This document shows, one piece after another, positions 1 to 12,100 of a stretch of 64,000 nucleotides of DNA. A model generated the notes under the pieces. It did no database searches. It was not told where the DNA came from and worked only from the letters and a program-made list of their open reading frames with translations. The translations under genes were made by a program, and so were the position numbers. The stretch is from contig PUDQ02000084.1 in NCBI GenBank assembly GCA_002964805.2, positions 62,001 through 126,000 on the forward strand, read 5' to 3'. The stretch is from Trametes villosa. Taxonomy: Eukaryota; Basidiomycota; Agaricomycetes; Polyporales; Polyporaceae. Numbering within the stretch: position 1 is the stretch's first letter; every line of letters starts with the position of its first letter.

Positions 1-1683
1 GAACACTGCCTGTATGGATCCTGGACAAGGCGAGGGCGCCTATGCTCCCGCAGGCTCCATGTTCCATACGCGCCGGCTAATCAGTACATCACGTACGGTA
101 CCCGCGAGGCTGGGGTCGCGAGACCGGAAAGGGCGGTAGGTGATGTATCCGTGTGGTGATGCTATCGCTGAATACACCGTGAAACACCTCGTGGTTGTAG
201 ACGAAGCTAGTGCGAGCGGGAGCGACTCCGAGCCACAACATAATACGTATGTATGGTGCAGGGCGCCTAGTCGTGACCGCCTATGTGGTACAGCGGCGAA
301 ATCGGCGGGGCGTTGGGCGTCAACCCTAGTCTAGGGTCAATCTGGGCGCTTGTCGCGTAGAGCTTCCTCCTTTGGAGCCTCGAAAGTCTCCGGTGAGCAT
401 TGCAAGCACATAATCGGCAGTCTCACACTTACAATCGCGCTGCGGGATGTTCCTCGTCGTTGTAGGGAGCATTTGGGTTACCTCACGCCCACTCTGAGCT
501 ACGGCAACGAGCGTCTAACATACCATATACGTGCGAAGTCACCATATTGGGAAGGCTGTTCCCATCACTGGCGAAATCGGGGCGACCAAAAATAATAACT
601 CGGTCAGTTTTTGGAATTTCGGAAAACCGTCTGACAGTCTTGTTCCTACAGCTGAAAGGAGTCGATCTGTCAAAGCGATAAGAAATTGGGCAACTTTCGG
701 GCGACTAGTTCCCGTTGTACAAAAGTAGCGGTGACTAGCCGCCCTGCACCATAGACGGTGGCGCCGGCCCAGGCCTCAAGGGTGCATTAGCGCCCGGTGC
801 GATCGGGTCAGCGCCACGAAGGCGCCAAGGCGGGGCGGCGGGCCAGCGTCGGTTCCGTCAATCACTACTCTCTGGCGTATGCGTTCGCACTCAGCGTACT
901 AGTCAAGTTTGCAAACGAGCCCGGCCCCTTCAGCCCTTAGGCAGCTCACCAGAAGAAAGATAGTGCCGCAACGGCTTCTTACGATGCTGCGTAGTACGTA
1001 CTGCCACTGAAAAAGTCGTGCTTACAGCTCCCCAGAATCTTCCCAGTAAGTTACCTCGGCTCGTACACATCGCGAATGATAGCTGTAGCTTGAGCTCATG
1101 GCTATCGAAAATTGCATGAAGCTTCCCAGGTCGCCGAAAGTAACGGGCCAACGTTAGCGACGAAAATAGGTAGCCAAAGTGTCGCTTATGCGCCATTCAA
1201 ACTGACTGGCAAGGCATACACGTCCACTGATATTTTCTTCAACATCTGGGTATGCGTGTAGCTCAAGGCTGACTGAAAATATCATTAGCTGCTCAACTCT
1301 GGTCGAGCTGTGTCCTTCGGGCTCTTGTTACGCTAGCCTCGCGTTGGTGACTGGGTGTGCTAGCGCCTCGAGGCAGACACCATCACCGTGTTATCTCCTG
1401 GATCCACTCTTCCCGATTCAACCCGCTGTTGGCAATGTCGCGCCTCGGATAATCCCAAACACATCCCGCCATTTCCAATTCAGGGTCAGGAAGACAGTAT
1501 TAGCATCGCATGCAGTCGCAGCCAAGCGGCACCCCGGGGCCCTCTCTGGACGCGATGTCATAGTCGCTATATCTATCGCGCATTGCGCCAGAGCATGCCT
1601 CGCGGCCCGCCAAATACCACTGGCAATCTTGCTCGTCGACGTCTACCACCCACTTCTGTCACCGCCAGAGTCGTCGCACTGAG
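1..1683. other. Gene-poor 5' end of window
   Basis: No convincing gene. Open frames are short, lack family motifs and overlap on both strands. The last bases (up to 1683) are probably an untranslated 5' exon of the nucleoside permease gene, because a good donor (GTGAGT) begins at 1684 and an acceptor CAG ends at 1753, just before the ATG at 1761. Confidence 0.5.
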
Positions 1684-1753
1684 GTGAGTAGCCACGTATC
1701 CTTCGTGGCGCACCAGCACCCCGAAGACTGATGTTGACCTGAAACCTCCACAG
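1684..1753 (+). other. Probable 5'-UTR intron of nucleoside permease gene
   Basis: GTGAGT at 1684 and CTCCACAG ending at 1753 bound a 70-nt segment with a plausible branch sequence (TTGACCTGA). It lies 7 nt upstream of the start codon at 1761. It is inferred from splice signals only. Confidence 0.45.
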
Positions 1754-1760
1754 CGCCACG

Positions 1761-3035
1761 ATGCTAGCACTCTCTTCGTTCGTGCTGTACACCGTCCTGA
1801 GGCTCGGCTTCATACCCATCGTCTCTGCCACCTTCGACTTGGGGCTGACAGCCGGGCACCATGATACCAAGATCGCCCCGAAGGTCTTCATCCTCGACGC
1901 AGTGAGTGGGCACCCGTCTCTTATCTGTCGCTATCAGGTTTACTCACGCCTTGAGATACAGTTTGACGAGGAAGGGTCATCCTGGTACGGCATCCCCGAG
2001 TTCGATATCCTCGAACGCAACGTCACGGTCCCGGGCTTCTCCCCGCTCTTCCCCGAGGCCCACTGCACGAGGGACGGTTCGATCTGCCAGCTGGTCACAG
2101 GCGAGGCCGAAATCAATGCGGCGGCGACGATCACAGCCCTCGTCCTCTCACCCCACTTCGACCTCCGGCAGACGTACTTCCTCATCGCTGGCATAGCGGG
2201 CATCAGCCCCAAGGAAGGCACTCTCGGGACCGTCACGTTTGCCCGCTTTGCCGTCCAAGTCGCGCTGCAGTACGAGTTCGACGCGCGCGAGATTCCTTCG
2301 AACTGGTCCACCGGCTACGTCCCGCAAGGCTCCAAATCGCCCGACGAGTACCCGCAGGCGCTCTACGGCACCGAGGTCTTCGAGCTCAACGACGACCTGC
2401 GCCAGATCGCCATCAAGCTCGCCAAGACCGGGAAGCTCGCCGACGACGCGCGCTCGCAGCAGTACCGCGCTCTCTACGCGAACACGACGGACTTCGCGCG
2501 GGGCGCCGCGGCGCCGTCCGTCGTCGCGTGCGACACCGCGACGTCGGACGTGTTCTGGTCGGGCAAGGTGCTCGCGGCGGCGTTCGAGAACGCGACGCGG
2601 CTCTGGACGAACGGGACCGCGACGTACTGCACGACGCAGCAGGAGGACAACGGGATCCTCGAGGCGCTCGTGCGCGGCGCGCGCGCGGGCCGCGTCGACT
2701 TCGCGCGCGTCGTCATCATGCGCACCGCGTCCGACTTCGACCGCCAGCACGCGGGGCAGAGCGCGGAGGCGAACCTGTTCCTCATGTCGCCCGGGTACGC
2801 GATCTCGATCAAGAACCTCCCGGCGGCGGGCGTGCCCGTCGTGACCGGGATCGTGGACCAGTGGCATGCGAAGTTCAAGAAGGGCATCAAGCCTAGAAAC
2901 TACGTTGGCGATATTTGGGGCTCGCTGGGCGGCACGCCGGACTTTGGCCCGGGCAGTATCTTCCCTGGTAAAGATGGCGTGGTAGCAAGGCGGTCGCTGC
3001 GTCGCTCAGTAGCTTTTCGCCGTCGTGGTAACTAG
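1761..3035 (+). CDS. Purine nucleoside permease family protein (NUP)
   Basis: Two coding exons, 1761-1901 and 1962-3035, give a 404-aa protein. The first about 22 residues are a hydrophobic signal sequence. The mature part resembles the NUP family (PF06516): PKVFILDA-FDEEGSSWY near the N-terminus, then DGSICQLVTGEAEINAA and FARFAVQVALQYEFDAREIP. NUP proteins are implicated in purine nucleoside uptake in Candida and are related to nucleoside phosphorylases; whether this one transports or cleaves nucleosides cannot be told from sequence. The 60-nt intron (GTGAGT...ACAG) is a multiple of three without a stop, so retention would add 20 residues. The ATG at 1761 was chosen because it starts the signal sequence directly after the probable UTR intron. 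Confidence 0.85.
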   Translation: MLALSSFVLYTVLRLGFIPIVSATFDLGLTAGHHDTKIAPKVFILDAVSGHPSLICRYQVYSRLEIQFDEEGSSWYGIPEFDILERNVTVPGFSPLFPEAHCTRDGSICQLVTGEAEINAAATITALVLSPHFDLRQTYFLIAGIAGISPKEGTLGTVTFARFAVQVALQYEFDAREIPSNWSTGYVPQGSKSPDEYPQALYGTEVFELNDDLRQIAIKLAKTGKLADDARSQQYRALYANTTDFARGAAAPSVVACDTATSDVFWSGKVLAAAFENATRLWTNGTATYCTTQQEDNGILEALVRGARAGRVDFARVVIMRTASDFDRQHAGQSAEANLFLMSPGYAISIKNLPAAGVPVVTGIVDQWHAKFKKGIKPRNYVGDIWGSLGGTPDFGPGSIFPGKDGVVARRSLRRSVAFRRRGN

Positions 3036-4269
3036 ATATATACCTCTAGGGGAAGCGGCCGGAGCTTTCCACTTTCATCTTCAGTAATTCTCAATCGTGA
3101 CTGGGAGCGTAATGTTTAGCGATGTAATTGACGAGTAGTACTTAGTCGTGAGGATGTCTAAATTGGCGCCAAATCCTGCCGCGGAGCGCCCATACACTCT
3201 GCGTCGAACCACCATCAACCTAGAACTTTACAATCTTTCCATTATCTCTGGAGCTCGACTGATGACCTCTGTCATATTGCTAGCCATAAATTTGTCTTCG
3301 TCAGTGCGTGGCTGAATACCGCCTGTGCCGAATGCGAGCCTTGGCCTACTGTCCGACTTGAGGACTTCAAGCCTTGAGTCGCGACCTCAGTATGCGAGAA
3401 TCCGCAGTAAGTATCGGGACCCTATGACAATCCGTCCCCCTTCAAGCCGCTGACCTCCTTTATCCTACGTAGGCAGTTCCAGGTCTGGATCGACCGATTC
3501 CAACCCGCATGCATTGTGCCGCTTTTCTAGCTCTAGCAAAGGATGAACCGGAGGATCCGAGTCCCTCTAATATCTATGCAGGTTCAACGACGCGCGACGA
3601 CTACCTTAGCTTCGCTTCACTACATACGCAGTCTGCGAAGAAGGCAGTAGTACGCGTCCAATTACCAGCCTCGAGTGCGGGAAACTCAGCCTAGGCGACG
3701 TCATCACGTGCAAGGCCATGCGGACTGCGAAGCCGGAGTGCCACTCACCGCAAACCTCGTCCCGCCCACCTGTGTCTCTCTCAGGCAAAGCAAACAGCTA
3801 GGGCGGTGCGGCGAACCGTCCCCTCACAGCGCTGCACGATGTGCCATCGGCGGACCTGACGTCTGAGGACTCCCGAGTCAAGATGGAGCTCTCGGCGGCT
3901 GATCACTGGTGCGTGCCATAATTCTCCTTTGTGCCGCTCACCCTCGCGTATGCTCCTCAGACGAGATGGCACAAAGGAGCTTACTGCTTCAGCCATCACC
4001 CCCTGTTATCATGATGGGGATGTCACGCACGATGCCTGGTGTTCGTCGCTATAAAACGACGGACGGTCACCCTCTGCTGCTCTCTCAGGATCTCTCGGAT
4101 TCTCTGGTCGTCCGATTTCCCCCCTCGGTCGGATCCTCCTCCCCTCCTAGGAGTGCTCCCCGCTGCTGTACATATCTCTCTCTTCGAGTCGTTCTTCTGT
4201 ACATATCCCTCTGGGTCTAGTTGTCTGTTGTGCCGTCTCTACCGATCTCCCGAGGGCTCCTCTTACGCC
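3036..4269. other. Intergenic: 3' flank of NUP and promoter of DUF3433 gene
   Basis: No gene recognised; small ORFs in all frames lack motifs. The last about 220 bases hold a TATA box and a CT-rich leader for the DUF3433 gene. Confidence 0.5.
4050..4056 (+). promoter_or_regulatory. TATA box of DUF3433 gene
   Basis: TATAAAA sits about 215 nt upstream of the ATG at 4270, followed by a pyrimidine-rich (CTCT) leader of the kind seen at fungal transcription starts. Position and sequence only. Confidence 0.5.
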
Positions 4270-7201
4270 ATGTCTCTGCCGACGTCCCCCAACTCTCCCG
4301 ACCACCAACACGATGTCAAGAGCTCCGTCAGCGCATGGTTCCGTCGTCTATCCAAGCCTGTCAATCCACTGGCCGACCTCGTCTATTCAGATCAGGTCAG
4401 TACTACTGTGATGCTGTGGCGCATATAGTCCGATGACATCGCCCTCCTATGGTTAGGCCAGCGAATTCTCTTTTGAGGACGCACAGTTTTTGACGGCTGC
4501 ACCGAACACACCGTTATCTATCTCCTTTCCCGAGGTCGACTCGCCTTCGACGACCCCTGCCGAGCTCTCTGGTCGTACTCCCAAGTCGAGTATAAGCAAC
4601 GAGAGTGAGAAAACGGCGGTTGCTAGCCCGGCGTCCTCGCCTAAGAAGCTTGGTGAGTTTACGGACATCCACCCCTCCAGCGCCACTCGCTGACGGTCTT
4701 CTGGTAGATGCCGAGGACATAGAGGCGTTCTCGAAGGGCGGGGCGACGTACGCCGGGGCGAGTATCCCTTTGGCGCTCCGCAAACGGGTTGCGCTACCCC
4801 TCTGGTTGGCTATGGTAGCCTGCGCCGCGGGATTGATGACAGCACTGATTTTGAACGTCCGCGACAAGGGTGAGCTCACACCGTACTGGATATCGTTCTG
4901 GCAAGCTGATCAGCCCTCTCGCGCGTTCAGGGTGGGCCGTGCCCGTGCTGGTCAAGTACGCGGAGGCACAGGGGTACAAGCACCTGTTCTTCGTGAGCAT
5001 ATTCATCATTGGACCATAGCACGAGGTCGACTGACGCTGTGTTCTTGATGATGGTCAGACCATCCCTCCCATCATCATCTCCACGCTGTTTTCCATGTCG
5101 GTATCGTGGACGGAATCGGAAGTACGACAACTCCAGGTATGTCTTCCGCCATCCGCGCCTTAGAACCACGCTAAATGAGGGACCAACGCTAGCCTCTTGT
5201 CAATCTCTCCAAGCGCCACTCCCCCGGCTTACCAGAGCGGACGCTGCTCCTCGATTACGCGCAGAGAAAGCACGGTTTCCATCTACCTATGATCCTCGAA
5301 CCTTTGACCGAGCTGACATGGTTTCCATGTTCATAGCGTCTTCACCGCGTTCTACTTCTCGCTGCGCAGGGACCCTCTCGTGGCCGTAGGGACCTTCATC
5401 GGGATTCTCAGCCTTACCCTGAACTCCCTGGCTGGTGCACTCTTCACCGTGCGGGAAGTGGTGTGGCAGGGACCTGGTGCGTGTTCGGCCGCGTACGATT
5501 CCGAAAGACGGAAACACTTACATATGTGCTGATCGCAGACGTTATGGTCAACACCACCTCCAAGGTCGGGTTGAACCGCGCAGCTGACTTTATGGACATG
5601 ACTTGTAAGCGCGATGACTGCTGGACTCAGCCCAAACTCACGCATGTCTACGTACAGCGTTCCAGGCGGCCTCGAGCTTCGCTTCGGCGGATGTCATCTA
5701 CAACCTCACCTCGCTGCCGTTCGTAGCTGGAGGCTACACTGTCGCGGCGTTCGAGGTGAGTATCGCGTTCTCGGCGCTCTCGTAGTACGAGGAACTAATC
5801 GCCATGCCCGCCAGCTGCCGAAAGTGCAGATGGGGACCAACGGTTCTGTGCAGGCCGACAGAGCAGCCGTCCTCAGTCAGGCTGCGTGCGTCGCCCCGGA
5901 CAGTGTACGCATTCGCCGGCCTGCTCCGAAGGCTTCCGAAGGCTCACTCTGCCAATCTAGCTCGCGATGGTGAACGAACAGAGCACGCCGCTGGTGTGGC
6001 ACAACACCGCGCTTTTCGGGCAGTGCGAGTACACCTGGACCATCGCCAGCAACGCGACGTACCTCTACGGTAAGTCCCTTTCCCCGTATTCGCCGGCAAC
6101 ACGATGCTTACTATCCTTAACGTGTATCAGGGCTCGCATCCGCGGACTTCGCGGGTTGCGGCCAAGACTTCGGCCTCATCCCGCTCCAGTACCGGCCCGT
6201 CCTCTTCTGGTTCTTCACCTACAAGCCCGAGCCGACCGCGTCCATCGTCCTCTGCACCCCGCACGCGTTCCCGCAGAACGTCTCCGTCTCCATCGACCTC
6301 GCGACGCAGGCGATGGCGGTCACGCCCCTGCAGAGCTCGCCGGACGACACGAGCGTGACGAACCTTGGGCCGTTCGCGTACAACGGCGTGTTCTTCCAGG
6401 AGGACGACCTGGACCAGACGGCGCTCGCGCGTCTGCAGGGGATCCAGCAACAGCTGCCGGGCGCGGTGTTCGAGGCGGCGAGGACGAAGGATCCTCTTCT
6501 GCGTGATACCTTCAACAGCCACGGGTTCACGAGGCTCGCGCAGGATGTCTACGTGAGTCTGTCTGTCTTTTCTGCCCGACGCACACCTTGATGACGTACC
6601 TTCCCCGCGCCCGCTAACAGACAACGTACCTGAGCCTCGTCGCGAAGAGCGTCTACTTCATCGACGACCACACGCTGCTCTCCGTGAGCGTCAGCTCCAA
6701 CTGCAAGCGCTTCTTCATCGTGTACGCACCCCTCCCCCCTCTCCCCGTGCGCCACCTAACACACCCACCACCTCCAGACGCGTCGCCGCGATCGCCCTCA
6801 GCGGCGTGCTCGGCACGATGTCCCTCCTCTGGGCCCTCCTGCACTGCCTCCACCGGCGCGCGCGCCGCGGGCTGCGCCTTCCGCCGCGCCTCGGGACGCT
6901 GGGCGCCGCGGTCTGGCTCACAGCGCAGACGGACGTCGCGCTCGCGCTCGCGCATGCGGAGAAGGGCGACATAGCAGGCGCGCTCGCGGGGCACCGGTAC
7001 TTCGTCGACGACGTGTCGGGCCGGATCTTGCGGGTTCCGGACGTACGGCCGCCGCGGGAGCCGAAGGCAATGGGGAGGATGCGCAGGTGGATTTCTTCGG
7101 TGGGGAGGGCGTGTTCTGCGGTGGGTAGGATGCTCGGCAAGCTGTCTGCGCGCAAGGCGGCGTCTCGCGCCAGCGGGGCCACCGAAGCGCCGGATTTGTA
7201 G
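4270..7201 (+). CDS. DUF3433-type multipass membrane protein
   Basis: Fourteen exons: 4270-4395, 4457-4652, 4708-4869, 4931-4992, 5059-5136, 5193-5269, 5337-5476, 5539-5604, 5658-5755, 5815-5904, 5961-6069, 6131-6552, 6621-6721, 6778-7201. They sum to 2151 nt, a 716-aa protein. The N-terminal about 110 residues are Ser/Pro-rich. Hydrophobic segments follow (for example LWLAMVACAAGLMTALIL, TIPPIIISTLFSMSV, LVAVGTFIGILSLTLNSLAG and, near the C-terminus, IALSGVLGTMSLLWALL). The motif GLPERTLLLDYAQRN and the helix after it match fungal DUF3433 (PF11915). Function is unknown. Exon 6 is joined to exon 7 by an intron that seems to start with GC (5270-5336); only that donor keeps the frame and the conserved LLLDY...F..RRDP block. 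Confidence 0.8.
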
Positions 7202-7846
7202 CACACTCCTGGCTCGATTCCCTTCCAAGCTCCGCGCTCTCAACATCGAGGTCCACGCCCTCGTACCTGCTCTGGTGCCGGTCTCCAGTTCAGGCTGGTC
7301 CGACGTGATGCTGGCCTCTCCACCCTTCCCTGCCCCTTTCTCCACTCCGCCCTAGTCTAATCATCCGCTTCGTCTTTCTATGTATCTCCCTTGCGTCGTG
7401 CTTCGTTACACACCTTCACCCTCACCTTGGCCCGGGGCCAACCTCATTCTTATGTCCTCTAGCGTCCCTTAGCACGCCTATCGCTGTTTCCATAGCATAT
7501 CTATCCCACAGCTATGTAGCATTCTCACACAGAAGGCGTATTGAGCGCGGGTGTTCGAGAGAAACGATTCGTTTGTTCGTGAGGTTCGTATTGATACATC
7601 GTTGAAATAGTAATACAAGATGAATAATGATACCAGATGAGGTCGATGAGGGCGCTGCCCGGGAAGCGAGGGAAGGAGGGTGCGGTCGCGCGTTTGTCGC
7701 GGCGAGTGTAGATGCGAAGGGTAGTCGGTTTGATGTGCGGCCAATGTTCAATGCCGTTTGAGTGTTCGTGCGCATAGCTGCGGCTTGTCTTGAGGGTTCT
7801 TGGGATGGGGGTGTGGATGAGGGAGCGAAAGGGGGAGGAGCGCGCT
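7202..7846. other. Convergent intergenic region
   Basis: Lies between the stop of the DUF3433 gene and the stop of the first copy of the duplicated gene. Only 3' UTR-like sequence is seen. Long ORFs here on the minus strand are shadows running out of the duplicated gene. Confidence 0.5.
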
Positions 7847-8532
7847 TCAGGAGCGCACAGCGAAGACGGCGACGAGGACGACGGCGGCGACGACGAGGGT
7901 GGTCGCCGCGAGCGCATAGAGGCACCGCTTCGCCCACTTGATCTCCGTCCGGCGCATCGACTCGATGATCTCCTGCCGCTCGTACTCGGGCTTCGTCGTC
8001 TCCCAGTCCGAGGGCGCCTGCAGCGGCGAGAGCAGGATGAACGCGCCGGCGATCCAGAATAGAGGGAACACTGCAACACAAGTAATCAGGACGCGTCCCA
8101 GGCAAAAGAAGAGGAGAAGGGGTACTCACGGAAGCCGAACTTGAACAGGTACATCGCCAGGGTGGGCTGGTCGGAGACCGTCGTGTACGCCGGAGGCTCC
8201 AGCGAGCACTCGTACGGCGGCGGCGCGAGCGCCTCGACGTCGACGGGGGTGGCTGATCGAGCGTCGTCGTGCCGGCTGTCGCGCGTGCCAGTGAGGCTGA
8301 GGGTGCGACGCGAGCTCGAAGGGGACGAGGACGCTCCGAAGAAGTCGTCGATGGGGTCGGAGGTGGTCGCGTCGATGGACGCGTTGCCGCGAGCCGAGTG
8401 GGTGCGTGCGGGGGTTGGCTGGGGCAGCTGGGCCTCGATGTCGACCTCTGGGGAGGCCGAGCGGTCGAAGAGACCGAAGATGGTGGGGCGCGAGGTGGAC
8501 GCGGTGGAGGAGGAGGCGACGGAGACAGACAT
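7847..8532 (-). CDS. Duplicated 208-aa membrane protein, copy A
   Basis: Exons 8532-8130 and 8070-7847 (intron 8129-8071) encode 208 aa. The first about 110 residues are Ser/Thr/Pro-rich and probably disordered, with short motifs TIFGLFDRS and PPPYECSLEPPAYT. Two hydrophobic segments follow, FPLFWIAGAFILLSPL and a C-terminal LVVAAVVLVAVFAV, separated by a charged stretch (ERQEIIESMRRTEIKWAKR). I recognise no named family. The PPPY and PPAY motifs could bind WW-domain proteins such as Nedd4-type ligases, which is an inference. Copy B at 13921-14606 is near-identical. A 20-codon upstream ORF ends 18 nt before the start. Confidence 0.85.
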
Positions 8533-8550
8533 CGTAGTAGGCGGGACTTG

Positions 8551-8613
8551 CTAGGTGATGCGAGAGGACTTGGAGGGCGGAGGGTGCTGGAGAGCGGATG
8601 GTGAGGAGGGCAT
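8551..8613 (-). promoter_or_regulatory. Upstream ORF in leader of copy A
   Basis: An ATG at 8613 opens 20 codons ending in TAG at 8551, 18 nt before the main ATG. The peptide ends PPPSKSSRIT. The same-length uORF occurs in copy B with two amino-acid changes and otherwise silent changes, so it may limit translation of the main ORF. Confidence 0.55.
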
Positions 8614-8629
8614 GGCGAGCAATGGAGGG

Positions 8630-8635
8630 TATATA
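8630..8635 (-). promoter_or_regulatory. TATA box of copy A
   Basis: TATATA about 98 nt upstream of the main ATG (minus strand), in the same place as in copy B. Confidence 0.6.
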
Positions 8636-9188
8636 GCCCTCGCCGAGACGCAATCGAGAGAGTAATCGAGCGAGCTTCTGAGAGCGATGGAGGCAATCAG
8701 CAGCCGTCGGTTGCGAGGGACCGTGAGCACGAATTGGCTATCCGAGCAAAGAGATGCAAACAACGTCGGGCCTCCGTACCTGCCTCATATGGCAGTTTTG
8801 CCCATTTCCAGCGTCTGCGGGCAAGACACCGGGCGCTTCCTTCCTAAAACCTGCCATTTGCAGAAGACTACAGCGTGCGATCGGTCGTAAACATCGTCGT
8901 CATCTCACATACGTCTCGGCGGAATGTATAGTGTTCTTTGTCTACGATGTGGTGGTACGTACAATTTACTGCTTCGCCCATTCATACAACAACCACTCAC
9001 GTCAAACGTAGTACTACCTGAACAGAAAGTGCGCGCGCGCGACAGGTGGATCTCTAACGTACTATGTACCTCGCGAACAAGTCGCCGCTAGTGCTACAAC
9101 AGTTGTACAAGTAACGCGCTAGGATTGTCTCAAGAAGTGTGGGAGTGCCGAGGCAAGGGGGGTGGGATAGTGTCTGAGAATCTTGTGC

Positions 9189-12100
9189 TTACTGGTTCGC
9201 CGCGCCCGTCGCGATCGTGACGTTCATCGACTCTCCGGGAGCAGCGTCCTTCGTCGGGCGTAGAGCGTTAGGCCCTTCCGCGCCGGCCCTTCCGCAGAGA
9301 GCGTTGCCCTTGAAGGCGTCTCCGCCGTCGGAGAAGAACCCTGAGTACGGCGTTGCTGGGCTGAGAGTGTTGGGCGTGCGAGCCGAGTACGTGAGGGCGG
9401 GGGAGACGATGGGCGAATCGCCGTCGCCGTCTACCTCTCCGTCTCGCCCGCTCTCGCGGGCACCCGTCGCATGCCCGTTGGCGGAGGGACCCGAGATGCT
9501 ACCGCTCTTCGTCCTACTCGCCGACGCAGGGTTAGGGGCCGATGGGTTGGAAGTAACGCCCCCGTTGGGGCCGGAAGTGACGTGCTGGGCGGCACGGTGA
9601 CCAGCGCTGGTTAGGTTGATGTTGCTCTTGCTGGTGAAAAGAGCATGGGTATTCGTCTGCGGGTTCGTGGAGAGGTTGCTGATGTTGGTCGTGCGCGGCG
9701 CGTTGTTGGTGATGGGGGAATGTGGGACGTGCTTGTGGGTCGGAACGGCCGTGCGAGAGCCGTTGGTGATGGTAGAGCGAGACTGCTGGTTGATAGCTGG
9801 GTGGCCGCCGCCGCCGTTGGCGCTAGAGTCGTACAGGGTATTATGATGGAGAGGGAGCGCCTGAGTGGGATTGCGAAGACCGAGATACTGGGAAGGCTGC
9901 GTGGACGAGCGAGTGTGGAGGCCTTGTCCGCTCCCGTTGTCACGAACCTGCGCGGCGAGCGTGTGGTTCCGCTGCCGCGTTTGCTGGTCGGAAACCGACA
10001 AGCGACGCTCCAGGTCGCGGACGAGAGACGAAGGATGGATCTCCGTCCCGAGATGACCCAAGCCTCGTCCATCGGCGTCGCGCGGCAGCTGCTGCGTGAC
10101 GCCCTGTTGGTCCTGGAGCAGGTTGGCGGCGGCGTGGAAGTCATCCTCCGACATCTGGGGCAGGCAGTCGAGCAGACGGCGGTTGATATCCCGCGTGGAT
10201 GACGCTAGGCGAGGTCCTACGGAAGCGCGCGCATCCTGGAGATGTCCGGAGCCGTTGTCCGAGTTCACTCCTAGCGCGTTCGCCCTCTGCCTCGCGTGCG
10301 CCTGGAGGATGAGCTGCTCCACAGGTGTGTAGCCATGTTGGGTGCCGTTGGAGCGAAGACCCTGCATGCTTATCAGAGCGAGTCGCAGCTGGCTCTGGTC
10401 GTCGAGAAGACCGCCAGCATTGCTGGAGAGGGCTTGTTGGGGGAGGCGAAGGTCTTGCGCAGGGATATGAGCAGCTGCAGCATTGAACGCGTCGAAGTCC
10501 GACGTGCCCGACGACGTCGTACTGAACCGCTGCCGACCTGCACCGCTGGCAAACGTCCCCTGCGTCTGAAGTGGGGAAAGGCTCGTAGTGGGCGACAGCG
10601 ATCCTCCGAGATGACCCAGTCCGAGATTGTTCAGCGCGAGTCCGAGGTTCGGGCTAGTCTGCAAGTCTGCCAAAGCCAGATTCCCGAGCGCGGGCGTCTG
10701 AGTGCCGGGCTGGTATTGAGTGCCCTTCAGGTTCAGCAACGCCGCGCGCGCCATGGTCAAGCGAGCGGGAGACTGTTCATCCTCCCTACCGTGACGCTCG
10801 GTGCGCTAGATCGAGACAAAATGAGCGTCCGTATGAATATATCGGAAAGAGAATATACGAACCCTGAGTTCGCGTTGCTCGGCCGTGTCAGCGAACCTGA
10901 CAGAAATCCTACAGCCGGCATCGTTTGAGCCTCGCACCAAGCGCCCGTGAAGTCGCTCGATGATGTCTTCCGCGGCTTCCCGACTCTCCAACCTGTCAGA
11001 GCGGTATGTTAAACTCACAGGACATACGAGGATAGTCATAGCTAGATATTACCGGACGAAAGCGATGATTCTTGGAGGGCTGCTCAAGCGTGTGTGAAAG
11101 AAGCGCGAGCTCATGATGCGATACGGGTTCACTAGAGCGCGGAGAGTCTCTTCGTTAATGCTCAGCGGCAGACCTTCCATGTAGAGGTTGGTGGAAGCCT
11201 GATCGCGCAGTTGTTCCATCTTGACTTTGAACGAGTCCGGCGGGCCGGTAGTGGAAGCGGACGGCGCAGAGGCGTACGTTGTGCCGGGAATCTTGTGCAC
11301 TTGCTGTGTAATGGTCGGCATATGGTCATATAACGCCGAGGGGTTGAACATACCTTGGAGAACGAAGGATGCAGATTGCGATACTTGCGAAGAGACTCGA
11401 TGCACTTCTCCGCCGCGTCTAGCTGCTCGAAGCTGGAAGACGACCGCGCTTCAGTCATCTGCTAGCATGAACGAAGGATGCACCGGTGGACACTCACAGG
11501 ACGAATCCGTAGCCACTGCATGAGGGGAATTGACGGTTCGTAAACCCAATATTGAGTGCGTGCAAAAATGGGGATATTTATTGAAACACTCACGAGGGCT
11601 TGTCGCTCACATGTCGCGTGAACGTGCGCACGCTCAAGACCTTGCCAAACGGGCTCGTCATCGCGAGCAAGTCCTCCTCGGGAAAGTTAGGCGGAAGGCC
11701 GTTGATATAGACGTTTGGCGGATGGGGAGACCCGCCAGAAGACGCCGTAGGCGCTACCGTTGGTTGATCTTGCTCTGGCTCTCGCTGTATGCGTGCAGCG
11801 GCAGGGACGAATGGCGGAGGGAGCGTATCGGATAGTCCTTTGCGCGAACCTGTTTCCTGAGTCGGCGCTACGTACCGGATGGGGACTCAGCGAATATAAT
11901 ACAGAACTATAAAGACCCTGACGTACTTGGACTGGCCTGTTCGCGCAGCCTATACATTGCGGGGATGTCGCGGTCAGCGGCAGTAGGGACAGGATCCTTG
12001 GGTGGGGCCGGGCTGTCGAGTTCCGGAGCTAGTTCATGAATGTCGATGGGTGTGTCCAGAAGGCGCGATTGGAATTGCGGAGCGGCAGCTGAAAGCGAGG

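Larger units (their letters stand above)
7847..8697 (-). repeat. Inverted duplication, copy A
   Basis: This segment matches 13754-14606 in opposite orientation through promoter, leader, both exons and the 59-nt intron. The match starts near CTCCATCGCTCT upstream of the TATA box and fades soon after the stop codon. Confidence 0.9.
8533..9188. other. Intergenic between copy A and RRM gene
   Basis: Holds the promoter and leader of copy A (to about 8700) and the 3' flank of the RRM gene. No other gene seen. Confidence 0.5.

Noticed and set aside
2148..2867. 239-codon minus-strand ORF
   Set aside because: Arg/Asp/Glu-rich shadow of the GC-rich NUP coding exon; codon third positions show the plus strand is coding.
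7512..8696. 394-codon minus-strand ORF
   Set aside because: Runs out of frame through copy A of the duplicated gene; Pro/Arg/Ser-rich shadow.
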